Of a DNA stretch of 64,000 nt, positions 59,487-64,000 are shown in pieces (position 1 is the stretch's first letter; the number at the start of each line of letters is the position of its first letter). The translations under genes and the position numbers were made by a program. This DNA comes from Arthrobacter sp. 131MFCol6.1. Its GTDB lineage: Bacteria; Actinomycetota; Actinomycetes; Actinomycetales; Micrococcaceae. The stretch lies in assembly GCF_000374925.1 (NCBI RefSeq), contig NZ_KB895541.1, forward strand, positions 310,001 to 374,000, given 5' to 3'. The notes under the pieces were generated by a model. That model was not told where the DNA came from and did no database searches. It saw nothing but the letters and a program-made list of their open reading frames with translations.

Positions 59487-60893
59487 TCACACCGTGGGGG
59501 CGATGTTCTGGTTCAACCGGAATAGATTGGTGGGGTCGTATTCGTTCTTCAGTTCCACGAGCCGCCGGTATGTATCCGCCGGGTACGACGCCCGGACGAG
59601 CGTCGTATTCGCTTCACCTGTGAAATTGACGTAGGCCGCCGCATCCGGACCGAGCGCGGACGTCACGCCCCGGGCCCATTCGACGACGTCCGCGAAGCCT
59701 TCCGCCGTCGGCGTGCGCGCAATAACATTGACGATGAATTCCTGATCGCGGACTGCGAAGGCCGTTGCTTCGGCAGGAACCCGGCCGACCGCGCCGCCAA
59801 GGTGGTGCACGTGAATCTCCGTCATGGCGTTGGGCGATGCTGCAAACGAGTCCAGCAGCACGCGCACGGACGCGTCGTCGGCGGCGCGCAGAAATGCCGA
59901 GCGGAAATAGTTGTGCACGCCCCGCGGGTACAGCGGATCGAGCGCCTGCTGCCATCCCGCGTACGGGTGGGCGGCGAACACATCGGCGATGACCGTGCCC
60001 AAAGACCGGAAGGGCGCGGTGGCGGCCTCGCCGGCATCCAGATCGCCGGTCCAACACCCTCCCACAGCGATGACCGGCTTGCCGTGCACCGATTCTGGCA
60101 GGAACGGGACCGGCGGCGCCGTGGTCATGTTGACCAGCGTGGTCAGCTCATCGGGGGCCGCCGCGCAGGCCGCTCGATAGCCGCGCAACACCTGCTCCGC
60201 CTCTTCTCCGGGGTAGAAGACCAGGCCGGAAAGGACGGTGGGGCCCACTTCGTGCAATTGATAGTCGAAGGACGTCACCACACCGAAATTGCCGCCGCCG
60301 CCGCGCAGTCCCCAGAACAAATCGGGGTGCTCGTCGGCACTGGCGTGAATAAACTGCCCGTCAGCAGTGACGACGTCGGCGCCGACCAGGTTGTCGCTGG
60401 CCAGCCCGTGCTTGCGCACGAGCCAGCCGATGCCGCCGCCTGTGGTGAAGCCGGCGACGCCGGTCGAGGACACCAGGCCACCGGTCACCGCAAGCCCGAA
60501 TTGCTGGGTCTCCGCATCCAGGTCCTTCCAGGTACACCCTGACTGTGCCGCCACGCGGCGGCGGGCAGGGTCCACCTGGACCCCCTTCATCAGCGAAAGG
60601 TCCAGCACGATACCGTCGTCGACGGTGGAAAACCCGGGGATCGAATGTCCACCGCCGCGAACCGACAACGGCAGCCCCTCGCTGCGCGCGAGATCGACCG
60701 TGCGGATCACATCTGCCACACCCGCACAGCGTGCGATGAGCGCCGGGCGGCGGTCGTGGGCCCCGTTCCAGATGCTGCGTTCGTGGTCGTAGTCCGCGTC
60801 CCCTGGCCTGACGACCGTGCCGCGCAGCCCGGCGGCGAACTCGGCGATGGTGGCCTCGCCGATGCGGGTCGGCCTAGTCTGCGTCGTTGTCAC
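59487..60893 (-). CDS. FAD-linked oxidase (BBE-like, PCMH fold)
   Basis: A 468-aa flavoprotein oxidase of the berberine-bridge/6-hydroxynicotine oxidase type. The FAD-anchoring histidine is His83 in SVRGGGHSIPGF. The FAD domain continues with GCTWKDLDAETQQFGLAV and GVAGFTTGGGIGWLVRKHGL, and the C-terminal BBE segment ends YRRLVELKNEYDPTNLFRLNQNI. The second anchoring cysteine of bicovalent members (GGxC in the GVAGFTTGGG region) is absent, so a single covalent link is expected. The start is 75 bases downstream of a SARP-like regulator on the same strand, with tandem repeats between. Likely substrates are sugars, alkaloids or other alcohols/amines. Confidence 0.88.
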   Translation of the reverse strand: MTTTQTRPTRIGEATIAEFAAGLRGTVVRPGDADYDHERSIWNGAHDRRPALIARCAGVADVIRTVDLARSEGLPLSVRGGGHSIPGFSTVDDGIVLDLSLMKGVQVDPARRRVAAQSGCTWKDLDAETQQFGLAVTGGLVSSTGVAGFTTGGGIGWLVRKHGLASDNLVGADVVTADGQFIHASADEHPDLFWGLRGGGGNFGVVTSFDYQLHEVGPTVLSGLVFYPGEEAEQVLRGYRAACAAAPDELTTLVNMTTAPPVPFLPESVHGKPVIAVGGCWTGDLDAGEAATAPFRSLGTVIADVFAAHPYAGWQQALDPLYPRGVHNYFRSAFLRAADDASVRVLLDSFAASPNAMTEIHVHHLGGAVGRVPAEATAFAVRDQEFIVNVIARTPTAEGFADVVEWARGVTSALGPDAAAYVNFTGEANTTLVRASYPADTYRRLVELKNEYDPTNLFRLNQNIAPTV

Positions 60894-60919
60894 GATGCGT
60901 TCCTCCTGATTGCTGTTTG

Positions 60920-60945
60920 TTTGTCAGATCCATTTGTCGGATCCA
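60920..60945 (-). promoter_or_regulatory. Two adjacent 13-bp direct repeats before the oxidase gene
   Basis: TTTGTCAGATCCA (60920-60932) and TTTGTCGGATCCA (60933-60945) are head-to-tail copies differing at one base, 27 bases upstream of the oxidase start. SARP/AfsR regulators bind direct repeats near the -35 region, and one is encoded immediately upstream. Confidence 0.6.
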
Positions 60946-60968
60946 GGAATAACGCTAGAGAACCGTCC

Positions 60969-63900
60969 TCAACGGGCACTCAACGCCGTCTCAACATCAT
61001 CATCCGAGTCCCGCCTACGCAGTGCGGCCAGCCGCTGACCGGCGATGAGGCATCTCGTTCGGTCGAAAATCGCCCCAGCCCTGTCGATTTCGCGGGCCGC
61101 CCGGTGCGGGTCGCCGAGCTCGTTGGATAGCTCTGCCACCATCAACCGTTGCCAGCCGGTGTGTCGCCGCCATGGGGCGACCTTTTCCGCTGCCTGCCTG
61201 TACATTTCCCGGGCTGCCCGGACCTCCCCGGAGATCAGTTCGGCGGCACCGAGAATGGTCAGCGTGGCGCCCATCCCCACCTGATCTCCCGCGGACTCGA
61301 ACCCCGAAAGGCAACGCCGAGCGTCTGTCAGGCCACGGTTGATATCACCACCCATGGCGCGGAGCAGGGCGATATTAATCTCGGACAGCAGCTCGCCGCG
61401 TCGGTCGCCGAGGCCAAGCCGAAGCTCCCGCGCCAGGGACAGGGCCTCATGGGCCGCGCTGTGATCGCCACAGTCGCGCAGAATGCAGCCAAGTTGGTGA
61501 AGTGTTTGCGCCCTAGCCAGGTCATCTCCTAACTCGGCGAAATGTTCGGCTGCATCCGTGATGACGGATATCGCAGACTGCGTGTCTCTCGAAAGCCTGG
61601 CCGCGTAGCCGATCGCGGACAGCACGTAGCCTTTGGCTTGGATGACGCCAACCCGTCGGCCCAACAGCAGGGTCTCCTCGACGCAGGGGACCAACCGGCC
61701 GGCGATCGGGATCAGTTGCAGGCTGGGCGTGATCACCGGCAGGAATGGTGGAGTGCTGGTCTCAGACTGTGCGAGTTCGCTCAGGCAGGTGTTTAGGTGA
61801 CGGGCGGCGAGTGGTCCGTCCTCCCGGGACAAGGCGCATTGGCCGAGCAGCCAACTGCTGGCAGCGCAATGTTCGGGTCGGCCAGCTTCGACTGCCTCGG
61901 TGTGCACGTCGGCTGCCAGCTGTTCAGCCTCGTCCAAGTCGAAAGTGCTCCAGGCGAGCGAGGTCTCAATGAGCCGGGCCATTACCACCTCGTCGGGGTT
62001 GCCGATCTCCCGCATAATGGCCAGGGCCTCCGCGCCGAGCGCCCGATGCCGATCGCCGCGGCCCTGCCGGCTGTCCAGCCCGGTCAGGCCGATCAGAGCA
62101 GCCGCGCGTGACCGGGTCGCGTCGGGCGCCACCGCCAAGGCACGCTCGACCCAACGTGCTCCCTCGACCGCGTGACCGCGGACGAACCAGAACCGCCACA
62201 GGCTGGCCGCGAGTCGGAGCGCGGTCTCGGGCTCGCGGGCGCACGACCAGCGCAACGCTGCGCGCAGGTTGTCGTGCTCGCGGTCGAGCAACTTCGGCTG
62301 TTCGATGACCACCCCGGTGGCCCGTTCGGGATTGTGGGATTCGGCGAGGGCAAGGAAGTAGGCGCAATGCGCAGCCGCCAGTTGAGCCGCCTCACCTGCA
62401 TGATCGAGATTCTCCTGGCCAAACTGGCGGACCGTCTCCAATTGCCGGTATCGGGTCCCGGCGCCCGTCCTTTCGGTGACCACCAAAGACTTGTCCACCA
62501 GCTTGGCCAACAGGTCGAGCAGTTCGATCTGCTGGAGGGGCGCGTCAGCGCAGACTGCTACCACGGCGTCGAGGGTGAAACCACCCGCGAACACAGACAG
62601 CCGGCGCAGCAGAACCTGCTCCGGTTTGGTGAGCAGTTCGTGGCTCCATTCCAAGGTGCCACGCAGCGTCTGGTGCCGCGTGACGCCACTGGTTCCCCCG
62701 CCGAGCATGGACAAAGCATCGCCCAATCCCTGGACGATCTCGGCGGGTTCGAGTACGGCCGCCCTGGCCGCGGCCAATTCCAGGGCCAGCGGCATCCCGT
62801 CGAGCCGTCGGCACAACTCTGTCACCCCCTGCGCGTTGTCGGCGTCGAGCGCGAAACCCGGCCGGACCTGCGCTGCCCGCTCAACGAAAAGCCGGACAGA
62901 GGGCAGACGGCCCAGCACGGCCAGGTCGAGAGCGTCGGTCCGCAGGGGCGAGGGCAAGGGCAATGACGGCACCCGGTAGGTGTACTCCCCGTCGGCATGG
63001 AGTGGCTCCCGGCTGGTGGCCAGCACTTTAACCCCGGGGGATCCGTCAAGTAGCGCGACGACGAGTTGCGCACAGGCCGCCAGCAAGTGTTCGCAGTTGT
63101 CCAGCACGAGGAGCAGCGAGCGTCGCCGCAGTTGGTCCACCAGCGCTTGCACGCGGCTTGGTGCCGCGCCGGAATCCAACCCGAGGACCTCGGCTACGGC
63201 ATCGGCCACCAGCAGCGATTCCCCGACGGCCGCGAGGTCGACGAACCAGACTCCGTCCACGTACTCAGGACGAACTGTCTTCGCGGCCTCCAATGCCAGT
63301 CTGGTCTTGCCGCTGCCGCCAGCCCCGGTGAGGGTGAGCAGGCGGGCATGGCCCATCAGCCGCTCGACGTCAACGAGCTCACGCTCGCGCCCGATGAAGC
63401 TTGTCAACGGGGATGGCAGATAACCGATGGCATCGTCTTTGCCGGTCACGCCGGCGGGCTGGTGGAGGCGTTCCTCGGGCGGCGAGCCGGTCAACAACTC
63501 GCGAAACAGTGCCATCGTGCGGGTGTCCGGGTCGGTCCCGAACGCGTCGAGGAGTTCGTCGACCAGCCGCTCATATCGTGCCAATGCTTCCGACCGCCGG
63601 CCCATCCCAGCCAGCAACACCATCTGCGCGCGCACGGCTCCCTCGTGGACGGGATCGGATTCGAGCGCATGGGTGAGGATGACCAACGCTTCCTCCGGCG
63701 CGCGCTGCGCCACCGTCGACGCCAGTTTCACCAGTACCTCGCGATGGATTTCCCGGAGCTCATCGCGGCGTGTCGTCAGCCAGTCCGCATCCGGCAGCTC
63801 CGGCAGAAGATCACCACTGTACAAGTCGGCCGCATCGCGCAGGCTTGCCTCGTCACCTGCAGCCAACGCTGCCACGGCCGAACGCTCGAACTGCAGGACA

Positions 63901-64000
63901 TCGACATCGACCGGGCCAGTGTCATCCAGCACGACCACTTCACCGCGGATGGCGAGCAGTCCGTCGCTGCCGGCTCCAGCGCTGGCGAGCGCACGGCGGG
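60969..64000 (-). CDS. SARP/BTAD - NB-ARC - TPR transcriptional regulator (N-terminus beyond window)
   Basis: A very large regulator of the AfsR/SARP type; at least 1,000 codons are in the window and the frame is open at the right edge. Order from the edge: the tail of the OmpR-like winged helix (LAIRGEVVVLDD), the BTAD helical domain (DLYSGDLLPELPDADWL, REIHREVLVKLAS, ARYERLVDELLDAFG), an NB-ARC/STAND ATPase with Walker A TGAGGSGKTRLAL (about 63303-63329), LLLVLDNCEHLL as Walker B and GMPLALELAAARAA. A long TPR-like helical region closes the protein. Such proteins activate nearby pathway genes after ATP-driven oligomerisation. The adjacent oxidase is the obvious target. Confidence 0.9.
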   Translation of the reverse strand, partial: RRALASAGAGSDGLLAIRGEVVVLDDTGPVDVDVLQFERSAVAALAAGDEASLRDAADLYSGDLLPELPDADWLTTRRDELREIHREVLVKLASTVAQRAPEEALVILTHALESDPVHEGAVRAQMVLLAGMGRRSEALARYERLVDELLDAFGTDPDTRTMALFRELLTGSPPEERLHQPAGVTGKDDAIGYLPSPLTSFIGRERELVDVERLMGHARLLTLTGAGGSGKTRLALEAAKTVRPEYVDGVWFVDLAAVGESLLVADAVAEVLGLDSGAAPSRVQALVDQLRRRSLLLVLDNCEHLLAACAQLVVALLDGSPGVKVLATSREPLHADGEYTYRVPSLPLPSPLRTDALDLAVLGRLPSVRLFVERAAQVRPGFALDADNAQGVTELCRRLDGMPLALELAAARAAVLEPAEIVQGLGDALSMLGGGTSGVTRHQTLRGTLEWSHELLTKPEQVLLRRLSVFAGGFTLDAVVAVCADAPLQQIELLDLLAKLVDKSLVVTERTGAGTRYRQLETVRQFGQENLDHAGEAAQLAAAHCAYFLALAESHNPERATGVVIEQPKLLDREHDNLRAALRWSCAREPETALRLAASLWRFWFVRGHAVEGARWVERALAVAPDATRSRAAALIGLTGLDSRQGRGDRHRALGAEALAIMREIGNPDEVVMARLIETSLAWSTFDLDEAEQLAADVHTEAVEAGRPEHCAASSWLLGQCALSREDGPLAARHLNTCLSELAQSETSTPPFLPVITPSLQLIPIAGRLVPCVEETLLLGRRVGVIQAKGYVLSAIGYAARLSRDTQSAISVITDAAEHFAELGDDLARAQTLHQLGCILRDCGDHSAAHEALSLARELRLGLGDRRGELLSEINIALLRAMGGDINRGLTDARRCLSGFESAGDQVGMGATLTILGAAELISGEVRAAREMYRQAAEKVAPWRRHTGWQRLMVAELSNELGDPHRAAREIDRAGAIFDRTRCLIAGQRLAALRRRDSDDDVETALSAR

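Noticed and set aside
1..64000. CRISPR array, rRNA or intact tRNA
   Set aside because: Looked for regular spaced repeats and conserved RNA cores; none found apart from the tRNA-like scar.

Overview
The window is high-GC actinobacterial DNA. It looks most like a soil member of the Micrococcaceae (Arthrobacter/Pseudarthrobacter type). The basis is the gene content: a GTP-type PEP carboxykinase, a DUF3090 trio of the kind found in mycothiol-producing actinobacteria, a SARP/BTAD regulator, IS1249-like and IS256-like remnants, and strong preference for G or C at third codon positions. I place the genus by family resemblance only.

Layout. 0-6 kb is an eroded segment. It holds the tail of an arsenic-cluster flavoprotein, an SDR pseudogene, a monooxygenase pseudogene, one intact P-type ATPase and an IS30 scrap. 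6-10 kb has two regulator/effector pairs (MerR with an MFS pump, ArsR with a medium-chain reductase), each sharing a divergent promoter with a visible palindrome. 10-12.7 kb is miscellaneous: an amber-interrupted ORF, a lipoprotein, a HAD phosphatase and an Lrp regulator.

12.7-22.5 kb is the most interesting block. Homoserine dehydrogenase, aldehyde dehydrogenase and aspartase form one transcription unit in reaction order. Divergent from it are an amino-acid permease, a broad-specificity (Bsr-like) racemase and an IclR regulator. A second IclR regulator, a cyclase-family hydrolase and a CutA-like protein follow. I infer a catabolic route homoserine -> aspartate semialdehyde -> aspartate -> fumarate + ammonia, with the racemase widening it to D-amino acids.

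22.8-33 kb holds homocysteine methyltransferase, then an unusual ArsR/SulP/small membrane protein/methyltransferase/82-aa protein/FabH operon. After about 1 kb of hairpin-rich gene-free DNA come pckG and icd, and then an IS256 remnant. 33-43 kb carries a DapA-like lyase with an MFS exporter, an XRE-cupin/B3-B4/EamA operon with a probable leaderless promoter, a LysR/EamA pair, an IS1249 remnant, and DUF1003 plus a lipid kinase.

43-48 kb is a compact electrophile-reduction regulon: TetR repressor, old yellow enzyme, SDR, quinone reductase and hydrolase. The same 28-bp double palindrome lies at both promoters, about 4.2 kb apart. 48-59 kb contains a pterin dehydratase/VOC fusion, a tRNA-Leu-like remnant, the phosphomutase/DUF3090/SCO1664 trio (SCO1664 frameshifted), an FAD monooxygenase behind a 27-bp perfect palindrome, a 14-TM MFS pump, a small chimeric membrane protein, an AI-2E family transporter, a potassium channel and a DUF2252 protein. 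59-64 kb holds an FAD-linked oxidase and a SARP/BTAD-NB-ARC-TPR regulator that runs off the right edge. Tandem 13-bp repeats lie between them.

No CRISPR array, rRNA or intact tRNA was seen. All family names come from reading motifs, not from database searches.
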